A stretch of 64,000 bases of DNA, taken from the NCBI GenBank assembly GCA_910585195.1, contig CAJUCX010000001.1:1-64000 (forward strand), in the 5' to 3' direction. A program made the position numbers and the translations under genes. This stretch comes from an uncultured Christensenellaceae bacterium. GTDB lineage: Bacteria; Bacillota; Clostridia; Christensenellales; CAG-314. Below, one piece after another: positions 33,992-42,965 of the stretch. The stretch's first letter is position 1; each line of letters begins with the position of its first letter. The notes below the pieces were generated by a model. It did no database searches and was not told the origin of the DNA. It saw only the letters and a program-made list of their open reading frames with translations.

Positions 33992-35356
33992 TTATCTCTT
34001 ATCAAACGGAATATATTCTCTCCTAGGGCAAATGCTTTCGTACGCAGGACGAATTATCTTTCCGCCGTTTACAAGTTCTTCTAGACGATGAGCGCTCCAA
34101 CCGGCAATTCTTGCAGTGGCAAAAAGCGGCGTATAAAGCTCCTGAGGCAAATCCAACATACTGTAAACAAAACCGCTGTAAAAATCCACGTTGCAACTTA
34201 CGCCTTTGTAAATTTTTCTCTTTTCCGCGATAACCTGCGGCGCAAGTTTTTCCACCAAAGAGTATAGTCCGAATTCTTCATCTCTGCCCTTTTCTTCTGA
34301 CAGCTTCTGAACAAAACTTTTGAAAATATCCGCGCGCGGGTCGGAAAGAGAATAAACCGCGTGCCCCATACCGTAAATAAGCCCCGATTTATCGAATGCC
34401 TTTTTGTTTAATAATTTGCTTAAATATGCCTTGACTTCGTCTTCGTCTTTCCAGTCTTTTACGTTTTCTTTAATGTTATTGAACATCTTGGTTACTTTTA
34501 CGTTTGCTCCGCCGTGTTTAGGTCCTTTAAGAGAGCACAAAGCCGACGCAATTGCAGAATATGTATCCGTGCCGGAAGAACTTACCACGTGCGTGGTAAA
34601 GGTCGAGTTGTTGCCGCCACCGTGCTCTGCGTGAAGCACCAACGCAATGTCAAGAACTCGCGCCTCCAAATCGGTAAAGTTTTTGTCGTGCCTTAACAGA
34701 TACAAAATATTTTCCGCCGTGGAAAGTTCCGCTTGCGGCGGATGTATAAACAAACTGCTGTTGCCGCCGTCGTAAGAATAAGCCTGATAGCCGTAAACGG
34801 CAAACATCGGAAACGTTGCCATAAGCGACATACACTGTCTTACGACGTTTGCAACCGAAGTATCGTCGGGATTGTCGTCGTAAGAATACATAGTCAAAAC
34901 GCAGCGCGCAAGCATATTCATCATGTCGCTAGGCGGTGCTTTAAGTATAACGTCCTTTACGAAATTTCGCGGAAGGTTGCGGAAAAAGCCCAACTGCTTT
35001 TTGAATTGGTCGAATTCTTCTTTATTTGGCAGATTGCCGAACATAAGCAAGTATGAAACAGATTCAAACCCAAACCGCTTTTCGTTAAAAAAGCCCTTTA
35101 CTATATCTTTTACGTTTATTCCGCGATAGTACAACTCGCCCTCTATCGGCACGGATTTACCGTCCACAATTTTATGCGACCTGATTTCGGAAATATTGGT
35201 AAGACCGGCAAGTACGCCCTTGCCGTTTAAGTCGCGCAGCCCGCGTTTTACGTCATATTTTTCGTAAAACTCCGACGGCACCATAGAACAGTTTTCACAC
35301 TTTTCCGACAACTGTTTGATGTAAGGCGTAAGTTCTGAATAAGGATTTTTCGCCAT
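33992..35356 (-). CDS. gltA: citrate synthase
   Basis: 454 residues, somewhat long because of about 60 extra N-terminal residues. Condenses oxaloacetate and acetyl-CoA. Catalytic regions LHAEHGGGNNSTF, GPKHGGANVKV and the GMGHAVYSLSDPRA block are intact. No aconitase or isocitrate dehydrogenase is in the window, so it may serve glutamate synthesis. Start follows GGAGG. Upstream is a 594-bp region without a gene. Confidence 0.93.
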   Translation of the reverse strand: MAKNPYSELTPYIKQLSEKCENCSMVPSEFYEKYDVKRGLRDLNGKGVLAGLTNISEIRSHKIVDGKSVPIEGELYYRGINVKDIVKGFFNEKRFGFESVSYLLMFGNLPNKEEFDQFKKQLGFFRNLPRNFVKDVILKAPPSDMMNMLARCVLTMYSYDDNPDDTSVANVVRQCMSLMATFPMFAVYGYQAYSYDGGNSSLFIHPPQAELSTAENILYLLRHDKNFTDLEARVLDIALVLHAEHGGGNNSTFTTHVVSSSGTDTYSAIASALCSLKGPKHGGANVKVTKMFNNIKENVKDWKDEDEVKAYLSKLLNKKAFDKSGLIYGMGHAVYSLSDPRADIFKSFVQKLSEEKGRDEEFGLYSLVEKLAPQVIAEKRKIYKGVSCNVDFYSGFVYSMLDLPQELYTPLFATARIAGWSAHRLEELVNGGKIIRPAYESICPRREYIPFDKR

Positions 35357-35950
35357 AAATATAAACCTCCATCATTAGTTTTGTATTACTTTAACGCCGG
35401 TTGACCGACGTTGCCGACAAATAAAAATTTAAGACAAAATTTGCAAAAAACGCTAAGACAACAATACAAAAATTAAAAATTGTATCATTTCAAATTTGCA
35501 GCCGTGTGAAATTTGCAAAAATAATTTGAAACACGACTGCGCAATAACAAAGCCCTCAAACTCTAAAATTGCTTTACTTTTAATTTATTATAACACAATA
35601 TGCATATTTTGGCAACCGACAGTCTGCGGAGGTTTGTATTGTTATCTTTACAAAATCCGTCGGGATTTTTGGCTTGTTTGTGTTTTGACAATCTTAAAAG
35701 CCGTTTATCACAAGATATGCAATCTGCTTACAGATTGCAAAAGCAAATTTCTGCTTGCCGTCTTTTATAAATAAACACCAAAATTATAGTCTTGAATTCA
35801 TTGCTTATTTTGCCAAAACCCAAAGCGGCTTGCATAATTGCAAGCCGCTTTGGAGTTTGTTGCATTCCGAAAAGTTCTTTATCTATAAAACGCAAGTTAC
35901 GCCGTCCTGCGATTTATATATAGACTTTGTTTTGTTTTTACAAATTTATA
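35357..35950. other. 594-bp gene-free region
   Basis: No frame here looks like a protein. It holds the citrate synthase leader, a CGGTCAACCG palindrome near 35396-35405, a small hairpin (GCAATCTG / CAGATTGC, about 35719-35738) and the strong hairpin at 35820-35853. No tRNA or known riboswitch was recognised. Confidence 0.6.
35820..35853. repeat. strong CCAAAGCGG hairpin
   Basis: Perfect 15-bp arms CCAAAGCGGCTTGCA / TGCAAGCCGCTTTGG with loop TAAT. About 100 bp past the stop of the MBG protein gene on the minus strand, but followed there by GGTTTTGG rather than a clean T-run. Shares the CCAAAG/CTTTGG core with hairpins at 23334, 48311 and 54381. Confidence 0.7.
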
Positions 35951-37282
35951 TTACTGTGCCGTTTTTATAGTTGCAGTTAGATTTTCCTGATATTTTACAA
36001 CGTAGTTTTGCGCGTCTTTTCCGCCGAGTATACATTTTTCTATAATAACCGGTTTATTTTCTCCCGCGTCGGGCATTTCGAATCTTGCGGAAAGTTCTGC
36101 AACGTTTACTTCGTCTCCCGTTGCAACTCCGTCGAAATTGCCTAAAATGCCGAACGTCGCGTTTGTATTACCGTCGTAATATTTGTCTGAAACCGCAAAG
36201 TCGCACATAACGACGGTTTTAGGTAAAATTTCACCGTACACGCTGTTTACTGCCAAGCGGTAATTTTGCGCGTCCTTGCCCTCAAGCGCAGCGCCGTCAA
36301 AATTTATTTGTTTATTTGCGCCTGCGTTTTTGTCAACGAAGTGCGCGGAATTATATTTGAGTGTAACAGTGTCGCCGCACAAAACGCCGTTCAACACAAA
36401 TTTGCCGCTTACGTCGGTGCTGCCGTCGTAAATTTTGCTTGCGTTCTGTGAAGAAACAGTCAATGTTTTAGGCAATACGGTCAATTTTCCGCCGACTATC
36501 TGTACGTCGTATTTTGAGTTTGTCGGCACCGTCTTTATATTATACTCGCCTACAGCAGAGTTTTTTGCCGCGTCGAATTGCGGAACAAACAAGAAGTTTG
36601 CGCTTTTTGCATCGTCCCCGTCAACAAACCCCGAAACTTCATATTGCGGAACGGGATTTTCCTCTCCGTAAACCTTTTTGCAATCGTTTACCTTAACCGT
36701 AAGCACAGGTTTAAGAACTTCCACTTCTTTTTGCACCGTAAGGTTGTCATAGCCCTCTACCTGTGCCGTTACTCTATGTTTGCCTACCGACGAAAAATTG
36801 TGCTGCAAAGTAAGGCTTTCGTTTTGCTTTGTGGTACCGCGCTGCACTTCCACGCCGTCAACCGTCCAAATAACCGTGCTTTCTTCTTCGAAATTAACAG
36901 GCTTGTCAAACTTTAAGGTAAGTTTGCTTTGCGAGCCGTATCGTATTTGCTGCTCGGTCGCAAGGTTTGCCGTTGCCATATCAGGCGATACGCTGAACGT
37001 GCCGAACACGTTTAACGCCAACAACAATAAAATTGCCACAAACACCGCCGTCCAAAAAAACGCGCTGCCGAATATGCTTTTTTTGCGCTCTTTTTTTACC
37101 TGTGCGCCGCCGTCGACTGCAGGCGCAATATTTTTATCGCCGTCTTTTGCAATCTTTTTATTTTGTGCCGTGTCCGACGAAATATTTTTGCATTTTCCTT
37201 CCGCAGATTTACTTCCCTTTACATTTGCGGAAGTTTTTTTCTTTACAGTTTGTTTTTGAGTTTCTTTTTCTTTTCTTTCCAT
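35951..37282 (-). CDS. membrane-anchored protein with MBG/YDG-type domains
   Basis: 443 residues. N-terminal 68 residues are Lys/Ser/Thr-rich, followed by one membrane helix (about 75-94), so the rest is probably outside the cell. Then an Ig-like region (100-185), an MBG-like domain (VKVNDCKKVYGEENPVPQYEVSGF) and two YDG-type repeats (SKIYDGSTDV and DKYYDGNTNA). Such domains occur in adhesins and surface proteins. No sortase motif is seen at the C-terminus. Start follows GGAGG. The topology resembles a type II membrane protein. Confidence 0.75.
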   Translation of the reverse strand: MERKEKETQKQTVKKKTSANVKGSKSAEGKCKNISSDTAQNKKIAKDGDKNIAPAVDGGAQVKKERKKSIFGSAFFWTAVFVAILLLLALNVFGTFSVSPDMATANLATEQQIRYGSQSKLTLKFDKPVNFEEESTVIWTVDGVEVQRGTTKQNESLTLQHNFSSVGKHRVTAQVEGYDNLTVQKEVEVLKPVLTVKVNDCKKVYGEENPVPQYEVSGFVDGDDAKSANFLFVPQFDAAKNSAVGEYNIKTVPTNSKYDVQIVGGKLTVLPKTLTVSSQNASKIYDGSTDVSGKFVLNGVLCGDTVTLKYNSAHFVDKNAGANKQINFDGAALEGKDAQNYRLAVNSVYGEILPKTVVMCDFAVSDKYYDGNTNATFGILGNFDGVATGDEVNVAELSARFEMPDAGENKPVIIEKCILGGKDAQNYVVKYQENLTATIKTAQ

Positions 37283-37401
37283 TGCAAACCTCCAAACAAA
37301 AACAGTATGTGTAAAAAACCGTTATTTTATTTACAGACGCTTTTTGTTGATATATTGAGGAAGAAATATTCTATCAAATAGAAATCCGTTATTAAAACAA
37401 A

Positions 37402-37432
37402 ACCGCCCCCGACGCAAAACGTCAGGGGCGGT
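37402..37432 (-). terminator. terminator of the second TetR gene
   Basis: GC-rich stem ACCGCCCC / GGGGCGGT extended by GACG / CGTC, then TTTGTTTT on the minus strand (T-run also on the plus strand). Confidence 0.85.
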
Positions 37433-37462
37433 AAGGTTTTTTATTTACTTTTGCACAAAAAA

Positions 37463-38026
37463 TTATTTCTTAGAGCGCGTATCGATATGACCGAAGTAAA
37501 AAGTAATTACTTCTTCCACAAACTCTCTGCGTTTTTCTTTGTCGGTTGTGCTGCCGATAATATCAAACAAACAGTGCAAAAACGACCTCGAAATAATGTT
37601 TGTCAAATCGGGATTTTTAATGGCTTCATTTTCATCGCGCATAATAGAGGCTATTTTTTGCGCCGTTACGTCTTCGAGATATTTGGAAAACTGTCTGTAA
37701 TATGCAGTATTGCCGCGACGCAAAATGACGATTTCATCATCGTGCTCCACCATAAAGTCGGATAGCTTTTCCGATACGGAATGCAAATCATCGCCTGCAA
37801 TAAAATACTTTTCCTGCGCAAACTCTTTTACGCTGTCAATAAGCGGTTGAATAATTGCAATATACAATGCTTCTTTATTGTCGTAATATCTGTAAATATT
37901 ACCCAAAGAAATGCCTGCATTTTTTGCAATATCGCGTATAGACGCATCTTGATAACCGCGTGTTTTGAATTCTTCTACAGCCGCCTTATAAATTTTTTGT
38001 CTGACGTTATCTTTCAAATACTGCAT
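37463..38026 (-). CDS. TetR/AcrR-family transcriptional regulator
   Basis: 187 residues from the ATG at 38026, which has GGAAG upstream. HTH region DASIRDIAKNAGISLGNIYRYYDNKEAL (about 22-49) is a textbook TetR recognition helix. The C-terminal ligand-binding part is unassigned. Its own promoter overlaps the end of the C_GCAxxG_C_C gene. Target genes are not evident; the MBG protein gene lies directly downstream beyond a terminator. Confidence 0.88.
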   Translation of the reverse strand: MQYLKDNVRQKIYKAAVEEFKTRGYQDASIRDIAKNAGISLGNIYRYYDNKEALYIAIIQPLIDSVKEFAQEKYFIAGDDLHSVSEKLSDFMVEHDDEIVILRRGNTAYYRQFSKYLEDVTAQKIASIMRDENEAIKNPDLTNIISRSFLHCLFDIIGSTTDKEKRREFVEEVITFYFGHIDTRSKK

Positions 38027-38085
38027 TTTACTTCTTCCTTTGTGGCAGATTGGCAAATTTTATAAATAAACTTTCAACCGCAAAA

Positions 38086-38114
38086 AGCATATCAAAAATG
38101 AACGCTTGTGTCAA
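38086..38114 (-). promoter_or_regulatory. promoter for the second TetR gene
   Basis: Minus strand TTGACA, 17-bp spacer, TATGCT with extended TG. Start near 38079; leader of about 50 bases that could hold an autoregulatory operator. Confidence 0.75.
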
Positions 38115-38116
38115 CT

Positions 38117-38557
38117 TTATTTATTTTCAGCCAAAAATTTTTCGGCAAAATCAACTGCAGCAAACACCAACACCAAACAAGGACGCGCATTATATTCTTC
38201 TTCCGTAGCAAGGCTTAAATCGCGGTAAGTTGCAAGTTTTTCTTTGTCATAAACCAAATCGGCGCAGTCGATACTGCCGAACTTTTGCTTAAAAGCCTTT
38301 ACGACGGCATCGAATTTGTTTGCAAATTCCATTTTTGCAGACGGTTCCGCACCGCCGGCGATAAGTCCGGCAGCAATGGCAACGCCAGTCAACGCGCCGC
38401 AAATGCTTTCGTTATGTACAAACCCCCTGCCGAATGCGATTGCCGCTTTTTTCAGTTGGTCTTCCGAAAGTCCGCATTCTTTTGCAAATGCACACGCCGC
38501 AGATTGCGAACAGCTGTAATTTTGCATAAACAATTCCTTTGCTTTTTGCTTATTCAT
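38117..38557 (-). CDS. C_GCAxxG_C_C family (putative redox) protein
   Basis: 146 residues. Matches the C_GCAxxG_C_C family: NYSCSQSAACAFA near the start, the ESICGALTG motif (about residue 52), SIDCADL and a final RPC cysteine. The family is thought to bind a cofactor or act in redox chemistry through its conserved cysteines, but function is unproven. Start follows GGAGGATAAAAA. Single gene. Confidence 0.85.
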   Translation of the reverse strand: MNKQKAKELFMQNYSCSQSAACAFAKECGLSEDQLKKAAIAFGRGFVHNESICGALTGVAIAAGLIAGGAEPSAKMEFANKFDAVVKAFKQKFGSIDCADLVYDKEKLATYRDLSLATEEEYNARPCLVLVFAAVDFAEKFLAENK

Positions 38558-38635
38558 TTTTTATCCTCCGTTAAAATTAAAATAATTGTTAATTAAATTT
38601 GTTTATCATAAATTATTTAATTATTGAAATTTATT

Positions 38636-39589
38636 TTATATTTTCAAAAATTCTTCCATTGTCAAAAGTTGCACGGCATCCCCCATGTCTGTGCGCATTT
38701 TTAAGTATCTCTCTCTGTTTGCCGACGACTCGCTTATCTCGTTGAATTTTACGTAAAAATCGCACTTGCCTGCTTTTGCCGTATATTCTCCGCCTTCACG
38801 CACAATCTTTTCGACAACCGGCGCCCAGACGCTTTCTTCCGCGACTTCCAAATCGCGCGAAAGCGCAACCGTCTTGCCTTTTAATTTTTGTCCCTTTTTA
38901 ATTTTTTCTTTGTTTAACTGCGATATTTTTTTCTTTATCTTTTCTATCGCGCTTTTGGTGATATTCTTTTTGCTCAACTGCCCGGTAAGCGACACGGGTC
39001 TGGTTATTTCAAAATCCTTGTTTTGTCCGCGGCGCACGTTGTATTCTTTAAGCAGTCCGTCAACGGTAAGGTTTGTGGTAAAACACAAAAATTTGAGCGT
39101 AAGCATAGACATTAACGCGTCTTCGTCGGAATAATGCTGTTGAAATTTTATACCCAACTCGTCTGCTATTTTGTCAAGTCCCTTTACGTTTATGTCCCCC
39201 TTAAAGCACTTGTACAGCAACTGAGAACATATAAACTCGAAGTTTATACACGGCAAATTATACTTTTTAGTGGCGGCGTTAAGCATACGCACGTCGCTGT
39301 CAACCGCATGTCCCAAAACAATCGTATCGGGAGCAGTAAGCAAAGATTTGATTTCGTCGTATCTTCCCTTAAAGTCGGGCGACTTTTCCAACAACTTTTT
39401 GTCCAAATGCAAATCTATGCCGACGTTTGGTCTGGTGCCGTTTAAGTTGTATTTAGAGCGCGGGTTAATCCACAAATTTTCTTTACGCAAAATCTCGAAA
39501 TTTTCGTCCGCAATTACTATACCGACCGAACAAATACTTGCAGGATTAAAACCGTTTGCCGCTTCTATATCGAATGCCAAATATTTCAT
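38636..39589 (-). CDS. DnaQ-like DEDDh 3-prime exonuclease with C-terminal BRCT-like domain
   Basis: 317 residues. Exonuclease motifs: FDIEAANG (Asp 7, Glu 9), GHAVDSDV, and HYSDED (DEDDh His and Asp, about 152-157). The C-terminal third (from KLKGKTVALSRDLE) looks like a BRCT fold such as that fused to other DnaQ-type proteins. Acts on DNA or RNA ends, probably in repair or turnover. No ribosome site is visible; an extended -10 lies 12 bases before the ATG, implying a leader of about six bases. Confidence 0.82.
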   Translation of the reverse strand: MKYLAFDIEAANGFNPASICSVGIVIADENFEILRKENLWINPRSKYNLNGTRPNVGIDLHLDKKLLEKSPDFKGRYDEIKSLLTAPDTIVLGHAVDSDVRMLNAATKKYNLPCINFEFICSQLLYKCFKGDINVKGLDKIADELGIKFQQHYSDEDALMSMLTLKFLCFTTNLTVDGLLKEYNVRRGQNKDFEITRPVSLTGQLSKKNITKSAIEKIKKKISQLNKEKIKKGQKLKGKTVALSRDLEVAEESVWAPVVEKIVREGGEYTAKAGKCDFYVKFNEISESSANRERYLKMRTDMGDAVQLLTMEEFLKI

Positions 39590-39601
39590 AACAACACAAA
39601 C

Positions 39602-39630
39602 AGTATATCATAAACACCGTCAAACAACAA
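39602..39630 (-). promoter_or_regulatory. promoter for the exonuclease gene
   Basis: Minus strand TTGTTG, 17-bp spacer, TATACT with extended TG. Start near 39595, giving an almost leaderless mRNA. Confidence 0.55.
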
Positions 39631-39780
39631 TAAAAAAATACGGCGTCTTAATTCTACAAGTAAATGCAACACAGCAAATTTTGCGATTATTCAGTCAGCC
39701 AAACCCACATACTTTTATTTGATTTTTTACAACAGGAAAACATACAACTTGTTACGATAAATTTGCGGCAACACGCCCGT

Positions 39781-39809
39781 TTGACATAAAAGCAGATTTG
39801 TTGTAGTAT
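39781..39809 (+). promoter_or_regulatory. promoter for the alarmone synthetase gene
   Basis: TTGACA, 17-bp spacer, TAGTAT. Start near 39816, leader of about 30 bases. Confidence 0.8.
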
Positions 39810-39846
39810 TTTGACTAATCAAAATAATGCGAAGGAGAAAACCGTT

Positions 39847-40542
39847 ATGGAAAAATACAAAAATCCGAATAATGCTTTGCAAATTTTGGACGACAAAACG
39901 ATAAAAGAACTGTCGAAACAGATATTTGATTTAAGAAAACTTATGGCATACAGCAAATGCGCCATAATGGAAGTAGAAACAAAACTTAACGTGCTTAACG
40001 AAGAGTTTTCTATGTTGCGCGACCGCAACCCGATAGAATCCATAAAAACCAGACTTAAAAGCGCCGACAGTATACTAAACAAGTTGGAAAGAAAAGGTCT
40101 GCCAATAACCTTAGAAGCAGTGGAGGAACATATAAACGACGTAGCAGGCATAAGGGTAATTTGCTCTTTTGTGGAAGACGTCTATCTGATTGCCGACGCA
40201 TTGCTGTCCCAAGACGACATAAAACTTATACAAGAAAAGGATTATATTTCAAACCCCAAACAAAACGGCTATCGCAGTTTGCATTTGATTGTAGAAGTGC
40301 CTATCTTTTTGGCAGAAGAAAAACGCCCTATGAAAGTAGAAATTCAACTGCGCACCATAGCAATGGATTGTTGGGCAAGTTTAGAGCATAAACTCAAATA
40401 TAAAAAGAGTTATGCCTATACGGAAGAAATGGCAGACGAACTTTTTCAATGCGCGGTGATAAGCGCAAGACTTGACGCAAAAATGGAAACCATACGCAAA
40501 AAAATAGAAGAAGATTTGTCGGTAAATAAAAAAGACTTATAA
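39847..40542 (+). CDS. small alarmone synthetase, RelQ/RelP-like
   Basis: 231 residues from the ATG at 39847 with AAGGAG nine bases upstream; the in-frame TTG at 39811 lies at the promoter itself. RelA/SpoT synthetase domain only, with no hydrolase, TGS or ACT domain. Motifs: DVAGIRVICSF, EKDYISNPKQNGYRSLHL and EIQLRTIAMDCWASLEH. Transfers pyrophosphate from ATP to GDP or GTP to make (p)ppGpp. Length and the basic-helix start fit RelQ. Stand-alone unit with promoter and terminator. Confidence 0.92.
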   Translation: MEKYKNPNNALQILDDKTIKELSKQIFDLRKLMAYSKCAIMEVETKLNVLNEEFSMLRDRNPIESIKTRLKSADSILNKLERKGLPITLEAVEEHINDVAGIRVICSFVEDVYLIADALLSQDDIKLIQEKDYISNPKQNGYRSLHLIVEVPIFLAEEKRPMKVEIQLRTIAMDCWASLEHKLKYKKSYAYTEEMADELFQCAVISARLDAKMETIRKKIEEDLSVNKKDL

Positions 40543-40613
40543 CTACCGACGACTATATAGCTTACTAACAGTTAAAAAATCAATTTGCATTATAAAAAAA
40601 TAAAATATAGCAA

Positions 40614-40645
40614 AACACCCTAAATTTTTATTTAGGGTGTTTTTA
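40614..40645. terminator. bidirectional terminator
   Basis: 11-bp stem AACACCCTAAA / TTTAGGGTGTT with T-runs on both strands. Separates the convergent alarmone synthetase and cytidylate-kinase-like genes. Confidence 0.9.
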
Positions 40646-40670
40646 TTTTAAGTTTTCAAAAAATCTTTGA

Positions 40671-41273
40671 TTATAAAAGTTCTTTTCTTGCGTTGACGTA
40701 ATTTACAAGCATTTCCAAAGTACCGTCTATGCCAAGTCTGCTGCTGTTTATTGAAAGGTCGTAGTTTTTGCTGTCGCCCCATTTGCCTTCGCAATGAGCG
40801 TCGTGATAAGCCTTTCTCTTTTTGTCCTGTTTTTTAATCATATCTTGAGCTTTTGCCTTGTCTACGCCGTGTATCTTTTGGATACGCTCTGCCTTTTTGT
40901 CTGCGTCCGCAAGCACAAAGATTGTAGTAAGACAATCAAACCCTTTAAGCACTTCTTCCGAGCAACGACCCACTACTACAAACGACTCGCCGTCTTTTGC
41001 CTTTTTCTTCAAAAAGTTAAATTGCATTTCGGCAACGTTCTTTTCGTTTGAATTGCTGAATCCCCTTACCGTTCTCGAAATAACGGGACTTTTTTGCAAT
41101 TCGTCATACGGCGTAAGATTTTCCGCATTCATACCGTGCTCGTTTGCAACCTCTTGCAATAAGTTGCTGTCGTATAAATTTAAGTTGAATTTTTCTGCAA
41201 GTCTGCTTGCAATTTCGTGTCCGCCGCTGCCATACTCACGGCCGATTGAAATGATAATTTGTTTTTCTGCCAT
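40671..41273 (-). CDS. cytidylate kinase-like protein
   Basis: 200 residues. P-loop of the form ISIGREYGSGGHEIA (residues 8-22) is the signature of the cytidylate-kinase-like family (AAA_26), with VVGRCSEEVL and an Asp/Lys-rich lid (KAERIQKIHGVDKAKA). Not the classic Cmk; the phosphate acceptor is unknown. Start follows AAGGGGG and lies 16 bp after the ion transporter gene, so both are probably one transcript. Confidence 0.85.
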   Translation of the reverse strand: MAEKQIIISIGREYGSGGHEIASRLAEKFNLNLYDSNLLQEVANEHGMNAENLTPYDELQKSPVISRTVRGFSNSNEKNVAEMQFNFLKKKAKDGESFVVVGRCSEEVLKGFDCLTTIFVLADADKKAERIQKIHGVDKAKAQDMIKKQDKKRKAYHDAHCEGKWGDSKNYDLSINSSRLGIDGTLEMLVNYVNARKELL

Positions 41274-41289
41274 AAAATGCCCCCTTCAA

Positions 41290-42666
41290 TTAAACCAAAT
41301 ATCTAAGGAAGATAAGACCCGTGCCGATTGCCAAAACTATCAACGTTGCAGGCACCATATATTTGCAATATTTGCCCCAACCGATAGGATGACCGGATTT
41401 TGCCGAAACAGACATACCTACGACGTTTGCCGACGCACCGATAGGCGTTGCATTTCCGCCGATGTCGGTACCTATTGCCAATGTCCAAGCAAGAGTATGC
41501 AAATCTATACCCGCCGTAATTGCAGCCAATTCCTGAATAATAGGAACCATCGTTGCCGAAAACGGAATGTTGTCTACAAACGCGCTTGCGATTGCCGACA
41601 GCCACAAGATAATTGCAACAAGCAAGAATACGTTTCCGCCGCTTATACTTGCGATAGCGTCTGCAATAAGTTTCAAAATTCCCGTATGTTCCAAACCGCC
41701 TACGACTATAAACAAACCTATGAAAAACAACAGCGTTTTATAATCTACTTTTTTAAGAATTTCCGCCGTTTCCTTACCGTTGAATATAAGAGAGATTATA
41801 ACAGTAAGCACCGCAATAAAGATACCTATGGAAGAAACGGTAAGTCCCGTCCAAGCGTGAGTAACGAGAAGCACAACCGCCAAACCGAAGATAACGCAGC
41901 TTGCTGCAAACAAGCCTTTGTTTTCTATCTTAACGGCAAGTTGCTCGTGCGGTATTTCTTCCGGAGATACGCCTGCTTTCAACTGCTTGCGGAACACGAA
42001 GTAGAAATAAAATATGATAAGCACAAGCGAAATGCCTGCAATCATACCGGTGTTTGTCAAAAAGTCAAAGAAGCTGTAACCAAGTTGCGTACCGATAATT
42101 ATATTTGGAGGGTCGCCGCACATTGTAGCCGAGCCGCCCAAATTAGCGCAGAAGATTTCCGCCAAAATCATAGGTACGGGGTTGAATTTAAGCAACCTTG
42201 AAAGTTCTACCGTAACTGCCGCCAAGAACAATATTACCGTAATGCTGTCGATAAACATTGCCAAAATTGCCGACATAATCATAAAGGTTATGAAGATAGG
42301 CACCGGTTTGAACTTTACAAGTTTTGCTATGGTCATGCACAGCCAGCGGAAAAACCCTGCTTTTGCCATACCCTCTACCATAACCATCATACCTGCGATA
42401 AACAAAATAGTTTCCCAGTTTATGCCTGTTGTAGATTCCGCAACACCGTTAGGGTCCTGCCACCAGAAATGCGTCGAAACTATCGATTGTAAATTTATCG
42501 TGTCCCACATACCCTGCCAATCGAAAGACAAGCAGAAGCCAAACACAATAACGAGCATTGCCGCGCCGCACGCAAGCGTTGCCCATTGCCGCTCTATTTT
42601 TTCCGTAATAACGAGTACAAACATTGCAATAAAGATAACGACTGCAAATATCTGCGCTATACTCAT
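41290..42666 (-). CDS. ion transporter superfamily protein (NhaD / ArsB / CitM-like)
   Basis: 458 residues and about eleven membrane helices. Resembles the ion transporter superfamily group of Na+/H+ antiporters and arsenite or dicarboxylate carriers: MFIDSITVILFLAAV, FCANLGGSATMCGDPPNIIIG and the mirrored DNIPFSATMVPII with GTDIGGNATPIGASANVVG. The two inverted halves with GDPPN and NAT motifs are typical. Substrate not decided by sequence; a Na+/H+ exchanger is the best guess. Strong promoter upstream and AAGGAGG ribosome site. Confidence 0.87.
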   Translation of the reverse strand: MSIAQIFAVVIFIAMFVLVITEKIERQWATLACGAAMLVIVFGFCLSFDWQGMWDTINLQSIVSTHFWWQDPNGVAESTTGINWETILFIAGMMVMVEGMAKAGFFRWLCMTIAKLVKFKPVPIFITFMIMSAILAMFIDSITVILFLAAVTVELSRLLKFNPVPMILAEIFCANLGGSATMCGDPPNIIIGTQLGYSFFDFLTNTGMIAGISLVLIIFYFYFVFRKQLKAGVSPEEIPHEQLAVKIENKGLFAASCVIFGLAVVLLVTHAWTGLTVSSIGIFIAVLTVIISLIFNGKETAEILKKVDYKTLLFFIGLFIVVGGLEHTGILKLIADAIASISGGNVFLLVAIILWLSAIASAFVDNIPFSATMVPIIQELAAITAGIDLHTLAWTLAIGTDIGGNATPIGASANVVGMSVSAKSGHPIGWGKYCKYMVPATLIVLAIGTGLIFLRYLV

Positions 42667-42723
42667 AAAGCGAAGCCTCCTTTTTCTTTAAGTAAATTTT
42701 TGCGTGCGCGTAAAAACCACAAC

Positions 42724-42752
42724 TTTATATTCTGTTTTAAGTCAACCGTCAA
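42724..42752 (-). promoter_or_regulatory. promoter for the ion transporter operon
   Basis: Minus strand TTGACG, 17-bp spacer, TATAAA. Leader of about 50 bases. The remainder of the 299-bp gap carries only the GNAT gene terminator. Confidence 0.75.
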
Positions 42753-42916
42753 TTACTTTGACAAAATTTCACTTTTCAGCACACGCATAAAATTATAGCG
42801 TATTTTTCAAAAATTTTCAACTTAATTAAAGTTTTTTCACGCCGTTAAAATTTTAATTACTTTTATTTATATACACCTGCCGACAAAGTTTTTTAACGTC
42901 GCAGACCCTGTAAAAT

Positions 42917-42942
42917 AAAACAGAGGGCAACTTTTGCCCTCT
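42917..42942 (-). terminator. terminator of the GNAT gene
   Basis: Minus strand AGAGGGCAA / TTGCCCTCT stem followed by GTTTTATTTT. Confidence 0.85.
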
Positions 42943-42965
42943 ATTTTATTGAAATTCCGTTGTTT

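Noticed and set aside
35496..35774. 92-codon frame in the long gene-free region
   Set aside because: Cys/Tyr-rich, no ribosome site, no homology recognised; probably chance.
40858..42201. 447-codon open frame on the plus strand
   Set aside because: Opposite the cytidylate-kinase-like and ion transporter genes. Composition (Arg, Tyr, Cys-rich) is that of a shadow frame and no family is recognisable.
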